Positions 1 to 11,505 are shown, numbered from the stretch's first letter. The stretch is 64,000 bases of DNA from Apodospora peruviana (GCA_033439685.1 JAUEDM010000001.1:2232001-2296000), one strand, 5' to 3'. Notes: a model not told the origin generated them from the sequence alone. Translations and numbers: made by a program.

Positions 1-484
1 TTCGAATGTCTGCTTTCCAGAGTGCGGGTGCGGAATGCGTGATGTGCAAAAGGAAATGTGCCAGACAGAGTGCAGTTGTTGTGGTGCAGAGATGAAGTTG
101 CGCACGGGACGCGGATATTTATTTAATGGGAGGGAGGGAGCTGGATAGCCTGAGAGGTGAGCTACAGTGAGTGCTACAAGGTCAGGAAGGAAGGCACGCG
201 TTCAAATAGTGGGGTCTCTTCTCCCAAGCACCGTCTGTGCGTCATCCGACTACAGAGCTGAAGGTGACACAAGAACCTGGGAAGTGACTGTGTTCTGAAT
301 CAGCAATCAGAGCCCTGGTTACTGGAGCTCGGGTTTATATTTTATTTGTATATGTGCATTACTTTCTTATTTCTTCTCCCTGTACTCTCTCTATAGCCGA
401 GAGTAAGCCGATGCTTTAAGAGATATTTCGTATCTCCAGGGCATCTATCGAAATCGCAGAATATATCAATAATAGTCACCTCAT
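1..484. other. 3' flank of rpn13, no gene seen
   Basis: No coding region could be supported. The stretch is the downstream flank of the leftward rpn13 gene, so it should hold its 3' UTR; the part near 340-470 is AT-rich. No tRNA or rRNA signature was noticed. Confidence 0.5.
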
Positions 485-2052
485 CTAGTTCTTCTGCACC
501 GTCTTCTTCACGCCCTCCACAAAAGCCTCGATCGCATCTCCGCCTCCCAGAGGCACCGTGCCACCTTGCACGTGGCCTCCGTTTTCCACCGCAATGCCCA
601 AGGCCTCAGAGATGCTGGGAAGTCCGCCATCGCGGAGAGCCGCCGTAAGACTCGAAAGACTCTGGTTGAACTGGGGACTGCGGAGAACATTCTTAAGTAG
701 CGCCCGCTTCTGTTCGGATGTCATCGCTTCCCGAGCAGCGGTCACGGATTCTGAGCTAGGCTCAGCTTCAATCTCACTGGCATTGGGGCCCCCTTGGGCA
801 AGAACCAGCACCGTGGGTGGCAAAAAGTTCAGTAGGTTGTCGACGTATTCATCACTAGATGCCTCGAGCATCGGAATGGTGACCGGTGTCTCAAGCAGGT
901 CATTCAGCAGCGGGTAAAGTTTTCCCTGTGCCTGACTTCGGCCTCCATCAAGAGGTGTTCCTTTAAGTGACTCGAGGAAGCTCTGCACAATAGCAGCTGC
1001 ATCGGCATTCGCATTCGCGCTCGCGCTGCCCAGAAATAAATGTTAGCATTTTCACCGATAATCAGGTCTTTAGTGAATGAAAAAAAAACGCTGTGCCATA
1101 TTCGCATTCTTCCATGCTGTTGCCTTGGCAACGTAAAGTCTAGTAAGTACATGAGGTTTTCAGGGCCTGCCTTTTGTCTGCGCCAAATTCCATTCGCTTT
1201 CCCGCAAGGCGTTTTGCAAAAAACAAAGAGACATCCCCATAGGTTATCTGACTGGGAGAAATCACCTACGCTCGCGCACCGTCTGCTCCTCCTTCTCGGG
1301 CGTCCTCGCCTTCTCTCCGGACATCACCGCCGGTGGCATCGGCACCAGCGCCTCCTGTGCTGTCCCCGTGGTGGTCGTTAGGGTCTCCGTGGCCTTCCAC
1401 GTCCTCCATAGTTTCGTCATCGTCGCCATCGCGGCGACTGCTGTCATCGTTGTTGTTACGGACCGAAGCAAGCTCGCGGTTAACGTCCGGGTTCTCGCCT
1501 TGCAAAAGTCTGTCGACAATGTCGCAAATCTTTCGATCGCGTGGGCTGAACCACGCCGGATCTCCGCTGCGGCCCTGGGGCTTCGACTGCAGCCAATACA
1601 GGTATCTCTGGGAGGATGATGTGAACTTCAAGGCGACGATGCGGCCGTTCGTTTTGGAGGAGGACTCGCTCGGGGTCTTGGTATCGTATGGGACAAAGTT
1701 GCCATCGCCAGGGACCATGATGAGATCCTGTTGAGGTTCATCCAAAGGCGCATCCCTGGATCGCCAGCAAAAGTGGACTAGTTCTATTTGATCGCATCAG
1801 CTCACGCCCTAGGCAAAAGCGCAGGTGTCGGTGGAGTCTCATGCCTACCATCTTCACTATAGAGATAGATGTAGCCGGGTGTATCTTGAGGCTTAACCTT
1901 GTAGGGCTTGGATGATGTCTGAGGAAATACTGTTAGCATGAACGGATAAACATGGCAGACCAGGATAGCTGGGAGGAGAAGGCGAGGGAGGGTAAACGAA
2001 CGTCTAGGTCGCATACGCCCGCCTTAAAGGTGATAAGCGGTGCTATCGACAT
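485..2052 (-). CDS. rpn13: 26S proteasome ubiquitin receptor Rpn13/ADRM1
   Basis: Proteasomal ubiquitin receptor of the 19S regulatory particle. The model has four exons, complement(485..1025, 1270..1783, 1849..1918, 2002..2052), giving 391 residues. Exons 1-3 encode a Pru domain: it opens MSIAPLITFKAG, runs through KPYKVKPQDTPGYIYLY and ELVHFCWRSR, and ends near the YLYWLQ segment. In the family this domain binds Rpn2 and ubiquitin. A low-complexity Asp/Gly/His-rich linker follows. Exon 4 encodes a C-terminal DEUBAD domain (TSEQKRALLKNVLRSPQFNQ, then the SSLTAALRDGGLP stretch), which binds the deubiquitinase UCH37. The Pru domain reads through correctly only with these splices, which also fix the ATG at 2052. 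The first donor is a weak GTTCGT; the third intron (1026-1269) is long at 244 nt. The gene is divergent from the Anp1-type gene. Function is from family knowledge; the exon structure is read from the sequence. Confidence 0.88.
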
Positions 2053-2983
2053 CTTTGCAGCTGGCGAAAAATCTCAATTGAAGGTTGTATAATTATGAGC
2101 GCGTTAGAAGAGTGGATTATTGGTGGTAAGTGGCGGTTTCGTCGAGGAGAGTGGAAGCTCTCGTGATGTGATGGTTATGGTGCGAAGCTTAATCGGTTTG
2201 TTAGGTTTGGTAGGCGCTGCAGGCAAGGCTGCAGTTGACGTGGGCTTGTGGATGCACCGTGCAGCACTCTGTAATTGGGTAAACTACCGATTCGGTAGCG
2301 CGCCTGGGGACCTTGAGATCTGGGGGCCCGTTGTCTGCGCCGGCAGGGAACAACACTCACCCGGCGGATCTGCCAGCTGTGGGTGCATCTCCGGCCCGGT
2401 TGGCGGGAAATGCCATCTTGCCAGTGGGTCAGGGACCCAGGACCCCCAGACGGGCCCAATCCCCTGAGAAAGACAGTTTGCGCGTGCTGATGGAGATTGT
2501 GGCTGGGGCGCTGAAACACATCTTACTGGACGCTGTTACGAAACCGCATTTCCCTCCTTGGTTGGCATTTGGCAAGGCCGGCGCAAGTCATCAGGGCCCC
2601 CTATGCTAAACCAGGCTAAACCGCTTTGCAATAATTTTTAACCCGTATTTGTCCTTCTCCAGGAGCTCGATTTTCTCAATCATCGACTGCCCGTCTCCTC
2701 AGTTTGCGAGCACACGGCGGCCCTACGAGACCGGACGACACTTCGCACAACCGACGGCCGGCGAAGCGAGGGCTGAAACGGACGACCAATTCGAACACAC
2801 ATCGGTCTCCTCCAGCGCCGCCATAGTCGAATCCGGATCCTCGACTCGGACCCTTTGACGTACTGACCCGCGTCGTCGCGCCATCGAGCGTGTCCAGACA
2901 GGGCGGGGGGAGAGCCAAGACTAAGAGCAGCACATTGGTGGTCTCTATGTGTTCAATTTGTTTGAGCCATTTTTGAGGAACCC
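2053..2983. other. Divergent promoter region between rpn13 and anp1
   Basis: About 930 bp separate the start codons of two divergently transcribed genes, so both promoters must lie here. The centre (about 2290-2480) is GC-rich. Small ORFs in it show no recognisable protein. I saw no element I could name with confidence. Confidence 0.5.
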
Positions 2984-4169
2984 ATGGCGCGTCCATTGGG
3001 GCCGGTTCGTCTTAAGAGGACGAACCCTTTAACTCTCGTTCTCGGAGGCGCGCTTTGCATCTTCATCCTATGGTTCATATTAGGCCAGTCGACCTCCGAC
3101 TTCTCGGCTACCCGCAAAGCCGCTGCTGCATCGCATCCCCTATCACCGCCGACATCACCCTTTCGCAAGTCGACCTCAACCGGTGGCAAGTCGAAGCCGC
3201 CACCTGTCGTCCACTACAACCTCAACAATGTTACCATAACCCATAACCCCGTCGAGAACCGGGAAAATGTCCTCATCTTGACACCGATGGTCCGCTTCTA
3301 CCAGGAGTACTGGGACAACCTTATGAAGCTAACGTACCCCCACGAGCTCATCACGCTCGGCTTCATCCTGCCCAAAAACAAGGAGGGCAATGCGGCGACT
3401 ACGGACTTGCAGAAACAAATCGCCAAGACCCAGAAATCCGGACCCGAGAGGGACAGGTTCAAGAGCATTATCATACTACGGCAAGATTTCGAACCCCCGA
3501 TTCCCTCCCAGGACGAAGTCGAACGACACAAGATGCAGAATCAGAAAGCGAGGAGGGCGGCCATGGCCAAGGCGCGCAATTCTCTCCTCTTCACAACGTT
3601 GGGCCCCTCAACATCGTGGGTCTTGTGGCTGGACGCCGATATCATCGAGACGCCCCCGACCCTGATCCAGGATCTGGCCCGTCACGACAAGCCGCTCGTT
3701 GCACCCAACTGCTTCCAGCGATACTACAACGAAGACACCAAGTCGATGGACGAGCGGCCGTACGACTTCAACAACTGGCAGGACAGCCCCACCGCGCAGG
3801 ATCTGGCGTCCAAGATGGGGCCGGACGACATCCTCTTGGAGGGTTACAAAGACATGGCGACGTACCGCGCCCTGATGGCCTACATGCATAAGCCGGAGGA
3901 CGACCTCCACCAGGAGGTTCCGTTGGACGGCGTCGGGGGCACGGCCCTGCTAGTCAAAGCCGACGTGCACCGGGACGGGGCCATGTTCCCGGCTTTTCCG
4001 TTTTACCACTTGATCGAAACGGAAGGGTTTGCCAAGATGGCCAAGAGATTAGGCTGGCAAGCGACGGGGTTGCCCAATTATAAGGTCCGTTCTGTGTCTT
4101 TGTTTCTCGGGCGATTTGACTTTGCTAACCATGGAGGAACACGCGCAGGTATATCATTACAACGAGTGA
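2984..4169 (+). CDS. anp1: Mannan polymerase complex subunit, Anp1/Mnn9/Van1 family
   Basis: Golgi alpha-1,6-mannosyltransferase complex subunit that extends the mannan backbone of N-glycans. Two exons, 2984..4084 and 4149..4169, give 373 residues. The protein is type II: a short basic N-terminus, one membrane segment at about residues 16-34, a Ser/Pro-rich stem, then the catalytic domain. That domain opens with HYNLNNVTITHNPVENRENV and ILTPMVRFYQEYWDNLMKLT, and the DxD-type metal/nucleotide-sugar motif WLDADI lies near residue 216. Strong similarity to the Anp1 branch is recalled (TYPHELITLGFILPKNKEGN), so Anp1 is favoured over Mnn9 or Van1. The last exon has seven codons including the stop (VYHYNE). 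Without that splice the frame runs on into unrelated sequence, while VYH after NYK is the family ending. The gene is divergent from rpn13 and convergent with pex4. Confidence 0.9.
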
Positions 4170-4967
4170 ACGTCGGAGGAAGAACGAAATAGCTTTCTTT
4201 CAAAGTATACGGCCGACCAGGGGGACTCGGAGGAAACATCTCCTTTTAACCAAGTTCAAGTAATATGGGAATATTGGGAGGAGTCGATCATCTCCGCGGG
4301 CGTTCAGTACTCACCTTGAACACTTATTTAGGGGTCCCTGGTTGTTCGTTGTATGGGGATTTAGATATTGCACTATAGAACAGGGCTCAAGAAGAGTGGG
4401 AGGAGATAGTCACCTTTGTACGGTCTATCGATGTCGGACTTGGAAGGTGGATTTTTCTTGGCTGACGTTTTTTTGTGCTTTTTATTTTGTTTATATCGCA
4501 AATAAGGAAAGTCCAGGAGCTGTTCAAGGGCGGCTGGCCCTCTCGTCCAAAACTGCTTCTGCCGTCGAAATGTACAGTATGTTGTACTATATGGTACGGC
4601 CACATTTACGACTGAGATTGAGAGGATTATGGACAGGTCAATTTGTCTGCATGCTTTCATGTTTGTCCTGCCCGACGCCATGATTATCATTGATATTTAT
4701 GATCCTAGTACATAGTATTATCTGGAGTCATGTAGGCACCTAATATCCAAACACTCAAAAGAAACTATGCAATCTTTCTCTACTCCACCCAAACCATGGA
4801 ATGCTCGCTCGGCCTGCTCCATCCATTCGTGTGAATAATTACGTGTATATGCGTCTTTGCAACTCCACCCCGCCCTCTTCCGTGTATATTATATATGTAC
4901 CCTACTCCAACAAGAAGCGCTCCTTGATTTTGTCTCGCTTCCTTCCTCATCTCTCGGATTCTGTAAA
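4170..4967. other. Convergent 3' spacer between anp1 and pex4
   Basis: Roughly 800 bp between two genes that converge. It is AT-richer than the coding DNA and holds only short chance ORFs, so I read it as two facing 3' UTRs and terminator signals. No gene supported. Confidence 0.5.
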
Positions 4968-5558
4968 TTATAACTCCTCGTACTTCTCCTCTTCAACCCA
5001 CAACTGCACCAGCCTCCGCGCCCCAAGCCGGTCACCAGCACGAATCAGCGCCGCCACGTCCAGGTTCAGAGGACTGTTGATCTCGGGATAAGCCAACAGC
5101 ATGCGGACGGCGCGCACGCATTCAAGGACGCTATAGGCGGGCGTCCAGGCGTCCTTGAGTAAGTCGAGGCAGATCTCGCCGGTCTGGAGGTTGACGTTTG
5201 CGTGCACGACGGGCGTGGCGAAGCGGATCTGTGGTGGCTGGAGGGGGTAAGAGGGCGGTATGGAAATCTCGAGGAGCCAGCGGCCTTCTGTTTTACATAC
5301 ACCCTTGCGTTAGCAGACCAGATACAAAAAAGGGGGAGGGTGAAAAAAAGACAAACCATCATATCCGCTCCCGATCCCCCTCCCATTAATTACCGCTTCC
5401 CATTTCAATAGCTCGTCGTCTTGTGTAGGCCCGAGACGCTCAATTCCCCTTTCGTCTTTCGATTCGACCGAGTTCCACGTCTCGAGCTCTTTGAGCAGTC
5501 GCCGCGAGGCGTTGCGGGCCGAACTGGCTTTTGATACCGTAGACATCACTGTAAACAT
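4968..5558 (-). CDS. pex4: Ubiquitin-conjugating enzyme, Pex4-like peroxin
   Basis: E2 enzyme of the peroxisomal import-receptor recycling machinery, which monoubiquitinates Pex5. Two exons, complement(4968..5287, 5357..5558), joined by a 69-nt intron, give 173 residues from the first ATG or 169 from the in-frame ATG four codons later. The UBC fold is clear: SRRLLKELETW at the start, then GRWLLEISIPPSYPLQPPQI, then the active-site stretch TGEICLDLLKDAWTPAYSVL with catalytic Cys at about residue 107. The PEINSPLNLDVAALIRAGD segment resembles Pex4 enzymes more than general E2s. The canonical HPN triad before the catalytic Cys reads His-Ala-Asn. I recall that yeast Pex4 also departs from HPN at this place, which supports the assignment. 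Pex4 rather than another E2 is the main uncertainty. Confidence 0.78.
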
Positions 5559-6844
5559 GACACAACAACCACCTCTCCTCGCCTGTTCTCTCCTCTCTGC
5601 CTTGGAGCAGAAATCTCTCTCCTTTGATTTTCGGCCTGACCTGGTCTAGCCTGGATTGGATTGACCTCTTTTTTTCACAAGATTATTCTGTCCCTGCTCC
5701 CCGCAATATACTCCTGTAGCGTATTACCGTTTCGTCCCTAGCTCCAAAGGCTTTCCTCGCAGTTCTTCTCCCCTATACAAGGCAAGAAACATAGATAGAT
5801 ACCCGGGCAGGTATACGGCGCGCGCGCAAATTGTCGGAGGTATTGTATCAAAATAGTTCCAGGTTACACAGAGTAGGGTATCAGATGACATAAAAGGGTG
5901 TGAACAGCTGAGGTTGTCGCCGCTGTTATGTAGCTCATTCATCAAAGCTCCTCTTATCGATTGGGCCTGGACTGACCACACGGGAGGCGGCAGTTGATCG
6001 ACGTTAGCCGAGGCTTAGGACCCTGTCCTTCCCCAAAATCCGGGGGCATCCCACCTGACTGACCTGGAATTTACCAACTCCTCGAACGAATTCCAAGAAA
6101 AGATGCCGACTGGACTCAATAATAGCACGCTCACATACTTTGATTTCTGCCGTCTAAATATGTGTATATGTAGTCATTGTTTAGCTAGGTTCTCTCCGAT
6201 CTATCTATGCGAAGGAGCCAAAAGCCTTTTCGGAGAGAGGCCGCCAGATTAGGAATGCCTAACTCACCCAGATATTATTTTTTGTCTGTTATTGCGAATA
6301 CATCCCTCCCACACCCATCACCGCCATCCCCTGGTTTACGAAACCCTGCTACAAAGATATGTCCAGAGATACCAAAATTTATCGTCCACCTGCGAGCCAT
6401 ATGTCCTCCGTTGTTTCCCATCATGTCTTTGACAGCCTCCACTGAAACTAAAACAAAGTCTGGCAAATGAGATCTCTGTTTCCATCTCTTGTAGAGGGTC
6501 ATCATGCTATCATCAGAAAAAAAAGAAAAAAACGCCAAAGCCATCAATATTATTAGAAACACCTTCCTCCAAAATAATCCTACACATGTCGCCTCCCTTT
6601 CCTCACAGCTGATGGATGGAGGACGAAAGTGCGCCGAGGAATGCACCAGCAATCGCAACAGATAAATAGTCGATTTGCAAGCACTGAAGATCGAATTACC
6701 CCGGAGTCAAGGTCGTGAATGCAGATATCGTCGCAACGCACCCTGAGATTCCCAGTTATGGCTACACCTCGATGCGAGCGGCGGTGCCAATGTGCCATGC
6801 TGTATAAGCTAGGAAAGTTCAGACCAAAGCACTGATCGGGTAAA
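5559..6844. other. Spacer between pex4 and the proline-rich protein gene
   Basis: About 1.3 kb holding the pex4 promoter (right of 5558) and the 3' region of the next leftward gene. The ORFs inside are short and have no recognisable domain. Nothing else seen. Confidence 0.45.
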
Positions 6845-9724
6845 TTAGGCTGTGTCGGTCTCCTTCGATTTCCAAAATTGTACCATGCGACTGAGCCGCT
6901 TCGTTTTGCTGACTTTAGTCTTCTTATCGGGCTCGTTGTCCAAGGTAACCTCCATGGACAATTTGCTTCGCTCACCATGTGAGCTGCTGATCAGACGACT
7001 GAGACTCGCAAGGCTGGAACGTCTTCGACCAAAGGCAGTGGCTGTGAAAGACGCAGGCCTGGGCTGTTGGTCCAAAGGCGGGTGTCTGGCTTGGGGATTG
7101 TGCGCGAAAATGCTCTCGCGTGTCATGGTCGAGTTGCTGCTGGTCAAAGACGGAATGTCATCTACTGATATCCGAACCTCTGGCCCAGGCTCTCCTAGAA
7201 GCAGCGATTGGAAATTGTCCTCCGTGATTGACGATGGTGCCGTTGAGATACGATGGGCATCGTAGGACATTGGCGATCTCGGCGATGGGAATGCCGACGA
7301 CTGGGTCATTGAGTACGGACTGACTGGGGCGAGCGACGCCGAAGGCAAGCTGAGAGGTGCAACTTCAACTGGCGAAAGGTCTTTGGGCCTGACGGCATGG
7401 CATGGAGAAGCTGTGGGGCTGTTTTCCATTGAGCGATCTCCTTGGGCCCTAATCGGAGCCGAACCAGGATATTCTTCCACGAAAGCCTCATCGTGAAGCG
7501 AAATAGCCGAGTGGCAAGACCTCATTCTCGCACTTCCTAGCGGACTCTCGTTATCACTCACTTCATTGCCTGTCCGTTGCACTCCTAGAGGTGCAGATAT
7601 GCGGTCATCAGTTGGTGTTGTGTTCTTGGTGGTGGTCGCGGATGAATCGCCCTCATCTTCTGCAGGTATCGAGCTCCTTGCGCACTCGTCAGCCGACTGC
7701 TCGACAACAGGAGTTGACTGTCCAGTCGACTTCTCGACCGACTCGTCGTCATCGTCCTCTTCTTCATCCTCCTCGAACACATCGGCCATTGTTGAGCTGC
7801 TACCAAATCTTGGAAACCCAAACCGTCCACCTTCAAACGACACCATTTCCGGTGCACTTTCTGTCCGTCGGTGGTAAGTGTAATGCATGCCGGGGCCGGT
7901 AAACCGGCTCATGCCTGCAGCACTGTGTAGTTGTTTCTTTATTAAGCCTGCTGCCCGCTGAGCCGCCTCCCATTCCGGATTCCTGAGAACCGGTGTGTTA
8001 AACGGTCCCAGTGCTGCATCCAGATCGATCATAGGATAAGATATATCCTCGTCAGGAACAGAAGACGACCCCGAATGAGTCCATAGCTCTTCGTCACTTC
8101 CAGTCTCAGTCACCAAGACCGTAGGCATGACATGCTCCGGTTCCGCGAACATATCATCATCTTCTGGGTGAGGCTGTCGAAGCGGAGGTGGCGTGGGTGA
8201 GCGTTTCTTTTGCTTGCCATGGCGCGTCTTCGATTTCCGAGAGAGAATGGACCATGCCTTAACCTTCTTCTGCTTCTTGCTTCTCTTTTTCGTGAGTGGC
8301 TTGAGCTCAGCCAACTCGCTCTTAAGTTCCTCCGCAGGTATATCTGAAACCCAGTTGGGAGCTGAGACTGTCGAAGGTGCTGGGTGTGACTGAGTCTCGG
8401 AGGAGCCTGCACTCGCAGGTCGGGTTCGAGTTGGGGAAGACGCTACGAAGGAGTCCAGGCCGAATAATGACCACTTCTTGCTGGTCTTTGTAGGGCTCGG
8501 AGTCGCGTCACTGACCGGTGTGGGCGGTGGTAGCGGCCCCAGCAGCGGAATCGACCCTCTTCTCCTCGGAGAGGGTAGTGCCTGATCTTGGTCTTGAGAA
8601 CTCTGGGTACGTTCGAGAACTGCACCGGCGGTGCTAGGTCGAGTCTCATTCGGTACGCGCGACGAAGTGAGACTCGCCGGAGAACTGAGGTCAGGAATAT
8701 TGAGAGAGATAAGAGACGAGATGCTGCCGGAAACCGAATGCCCGCCTGGACGCGCCGTTATTGTGCTCGAGGTGTCGCTCGAGACAAGTGAAAGTGGCCT
8801 CGGGATGAATTCTAGAGTATCTGAAAATCCTACCCGATTGCGGGCTACTGGCTTAGAACGCTGGTCAGGTTCCACGACAGACAACGGTGCGGTTTCTCCT
8901 GCATTCTCGACCGCCTCGGTGGTCGCCGAGAGAACAGGTTCCGAGCGCGTGGGACTGATTTCTGCTGCGGGAAAATCGGGACCCTCAGGGCGTTCCACCG
9001 CTGCAGGGCTAGTTGGTGCGCTGCACCCTCTCAGTTTCTGATTGGGAGACGGCAAGATGATGGACGACAGATCATGGCTGGAAATCGCAGCAGATCTTCG
9101 ATGCGCATGCCCTCTTCTTGAAGCAGGTTTGGTCGGTTGCAGCATTGGCGAGGCCATGCCGCTCTCTGACTTCGTGGGGCTGGCGCTCAAGACAGTGATA
9201 GCCTCTCCAGAACGAATATTTCCGCCTACAAATTCACTCGCTCCTCTTCTATGGCCATGGCCTGTGATTCTTGCAGGAACTGACCTTGGCGATGATGGCG
9301 CCGATGGTGATTGCAGTGGGCTGAGAAATGCGTTTTCTTCGCTCAAAGCGGAGGGCAACGACGCGCCGGGGTTGAACGAAAACGCGGGCAGAGCAGGCGA
9401 TTTCGGCTTGTGCTTGTCAATCTCGACCGACACAACTGGAAGAGATACCTGCGGGTCTATCGCGGATCGTGGCCTCCTGCCCGTGGCACGGGAGAACGAG
9501 GAGGGCGCTGAGGACGAAGAGAGTGGTCGCGCAGGAAACACAAATGGCGGATTCGGCAAAGGAACAACCGACCTCGGAGATGCCAGAGGGCTCGTGAGGG
9601 ACGTTGATTTGGGTGCCATGCTGTCCAGGGGGACTCGGTCGACAAGATGCTGCGCCGTTGTATCGTCGAGGCAATCGGTAGTTGGGGCGCCAACCATCAT
9701 GTCGGGCCCGAGGGTGGCTGCCAT
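6845..9724 (-). CDS. Large disordered 'cell wall proline-rich' type protein
   Basis: Single-exon ORF of 959 residues from the first true ATG at 9724; the frame stays open upstream only with a TTG codon. It resembles a family conserved in Pezizomycotina and often labelled 'cell wall proline rich protein'. Shared traits are a PLPNPPFVFPARP box near the N-terminus, FSFNPGASLP, and repeated His-Arg-Arg motifs (GHGHRRGASEFVGG, RGHAHRRSAA). Other features are Lys-rich patches (KKRSKKQKKVKAWSILSRKS), an acidic run (FEEDEEEDDDDESVE) and a basic C-terminus ending KTKRLSRMVQFWKSKE. No signal peptide, membrane segment or catalytic domain is visible, so the 'cell wall' label is doubtful. The many Ser/Pro sites with basic context suggest a phosphoregulated scaffold or regulator (inference). 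An upstream exon cannot be excluded. Confidence 0.72.
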   Translation of the reverse strand: MAATLGPDMMVGAPTTDCLDDTTAQHLVDRVPLDSMAPKSTSLTSPLASPRSVVPLPNPPFVFPARPLSSSSAPSSFSRATGRRPRSAIDPQVSLPVVSVEIDKHKPKSPALPAFSFNPGASLPSALSEENAFLSPLQSPSAPSSPRSVPARITGHGHRRGASEFVGGNIRSGEAITVLSASPTKSESGMASPMLQPTKPASRRGHAHRRSAAISSHDLSSIILPSPNQKLRGCSAPTSPAAVERPEGPDFPAAEISPTRSEPVLSATTEAVENAGETAPLSVVEPDQRSKPVARNRVGFSDTLEFIPRPLSLVSSDTSSTITARPGGHSVSGSISSLISLNIPDLSSPASLTSSRVPNETRPSTAGAVLERTQSSQDQDQALPSPRRRGSIPLLGPLPPPTPVSDATPSPTKTSKKWSLFGLDSFVASSPTRTRPASAGSSETQSHPAPSTVSAPNWVSDIPAEELKSELAELKPLTKKRSKKQKKVKAWSILSRKSKTRHGKQKKRSPTPPPLRQPHPEDDDMFAEPEHVMPTVLVTETGSDEELWTHSGSSSVPDEDISYPMIDLDAALGPFNTPVLRNPEWEAAQRAAGLIKKQLHSAAGMSRFTGPGMHYTYHRRTESAPEMVSFEGGRFGFPRFGSSSTMADVFEEDEEEDDDDESVEKSTGQSTPVVEQSADECARSSIPAEDEGDSSATTTKNTTPTDDRISAPLGVQRTGNEVSDNESPLGSARMRSCHSAISLHDEAFVEEYPGSAPIRAQGDRSMENSPTASPCHAVRPKDLSPVEVAPLSLPSASLAPVSPYSMTQSSAFPSPRSPMSYDAHRISTAPSSITEDNFQSLLLGEPGPEVRISVDDIPSLTSSNSTMTRESIFAHNPQARHPPLDQQPRPASFTATAFGRRRSSLASLSRLISSSHGERSKLSMEVTLDNEPDKKTKVSKTKRLSRMVQFWKSKETDTA

Positions 9725-10600
9725 CTTTCTAAGCCGCGCTGCGGCACCAGAAGTGACGGGCACCTCAGTTGAAAATGGATGACATGGGTTGCTGCGTGGA
9801 CGGATCTCTGGGTAACGCGTAGTCAATCAGCGACCAGAGGTCAGCAGAGTCGTCGTGATTTGGGCGAGTGGAGGATTCTGGCGAATTAGGTAAAATCGAC
9901 TTGAGACAGGTGCAAGCTGGGAGAACCAAGGGGCCGGGTCAGCGATGGACAGAGGCGACAAAGCAGGAAGATAACTAGACGGGAAGCCTCGAAATCGCAA
10001 AGCAACGGTCGAGGAGGCCCTAACGCGACAACGGGACGAATAGCCTGGAGGGGTAGGGCGAGAGTGGAACCTACCAAAGACGAACAGACTGGCGATGCAA
10101 ATTCACTAGGTCTAGGCGAGCAAAATGCAGACAAAGAATTAATCCGATAGGCAGCGCTCCTTTCTAGTCAGACAAATACAAGCTGGCTGTGTTGTTTTAA
10201 AGGAGTGGACGGCCAAAACCAGCGCAAATCTCGAGATTTGCTGCTGGGATTGAACCAGGTGGGTTGAGTGTGTCGACAAAGTGACGACGGTGAGGTTGCT
10301 GGGTGGTGAGAGAGGGAGGATTGGGAAGGGCTTGGAGAAAGGTGAAGAGGATAAGCGGAACCAGGACGACAGAAAAACCTGGAGTGGGGGCCTGGGCGAG
10401 AGGATGGATACCCTGCACCGGACAGTGGATGAAAGTACCCTTGCACGCCTTGGAAGTCTGAATGACCAAGGATCCGCACTGTGCCAACCCCGGGCGTGAG
10501 TGGGCCAGGGGTTATGAACACGGCTTGCACGGCTCAAGCAACCCCAAAAGCAGCCATGGCACACGCCCCGGGCCTGACTTGGGTCCCAAGCCGTCAGGTA
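9725..10600 (-). other. Leader and promoter of the proline-rich protein gene
   Basis: Read on the minus strand, about 10130-10420 is pyrimidine-rich, typical of a long fungal 5' leader. Short ORFs here (for example 10139..10564) have no recognisable domain and could at most act as upstream ORFs. No splice signals were found that would add an obvious coding exon. Confidence 0.35.
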
Positions 10601-11206
10601 CCTTACCTAAGGTAATCAAATTGTTTATGGATGTATATCTGCACGGAACGGGGATGTAGCCAAATGTTTCTTGTCTTTATAAAAGAGACGAGTATGAAGA
10701 AATAAATGGTGTTGATGGCGTCGGGGTTGATCCAAGCACTTGATGTAGTATTTTGTTGTAGAGAGGATGATGAATTAGGTTGTGTGGCTGGCTCGCACGA
10801 CCTTTGAGGGTGCATGCGAGCACGAGCCACATAACGCTAGTCTAGTTTTGGCCTAGTGCCATTCTTGACGAGCGCTCTGATAGGCTAGTCTAATTCATTA
10901 CAATTGAAGCAATTGAGCTTTATCCATCCAGCCTTTCTTTCTATATCATGTGTTAATAATAAGGGTTTTGGGTTGATAATCTGACAATCAGTTTAAGTTT
11001 TGAAAATAGACGGTAAGATAAACGCGGACGCTCCCTACCTGGGCACCTGCCACCATTAGGGTTCGGATTTGAAAAGAAATGATTTGTTGAAAATAGTAAG
11101 AAACTGTCTTATTTAAAAAGATATTATTTTCAAAAGCCACTCAAAAGCTACATTACATAACAAGAGTTATACATATATAAATCTTATATAAGTAAGTATA
11201 ATTATA

Positions 11207-11440
11207 TTAAGCTGAACTACTTTTATATGGCTACCTTTAGCTATATAAAAAATGGTGCAAGTTATAGTATAGCATGTAACCTATACGGAAGAATGTGAAA
11301 GCGATAATAGTACGAAAGCTGTAGGGGAGAATAATAGAATAAAAATACAGTGAACTATGCACTGTAACAATAGGTGTAAGTGAATGATTCAACTTAGACA
11401 TAAGGTTATACAACAAACTATGCGCTGTAAATAAAAGGGG
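11207..11440. repeat. Degenerate tandem repeat, unit 1
   Basis: Starts TTAAGCTGAACTAC and ends near GCTGTAAATAAAAGGGG. It aligns with unit 2 about 299 bp downstream, sharing blocks such as GGTGCAAG, GGAAGAATG and AAAAATACAGTGAA. Most differences are C/T or G/A transitions. Within the unit, a 15-mer close to AACTATGCACTGTAA occurs twice (11353 and 11416). Confidence 0.7.
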
Positions 11441-11505
11441 TATGATAGTTAATGGGATTGAGCCTTGATTAAATTGATTGTGACTGTTAACAATATATAG
11501 TTTTG

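Noticed and set aside
816..824. Exact GGTGGCAAA, the yeast proteasome-associated control element
   Set aside because: It lies inside the last exon of rpn13 itself, not in a promoter, and the Rpn4-PACE circuit is a yeast feature. Chance match.
7750..7790. Poly-acidic coding repeat in the proline-rich protein as a possible microsatellite
   Set aside because: The triplets are mixed GAG/GAA/GAT/GAC codons in a disordered acidic run, so it is ordinary low-complexity coding sequence.
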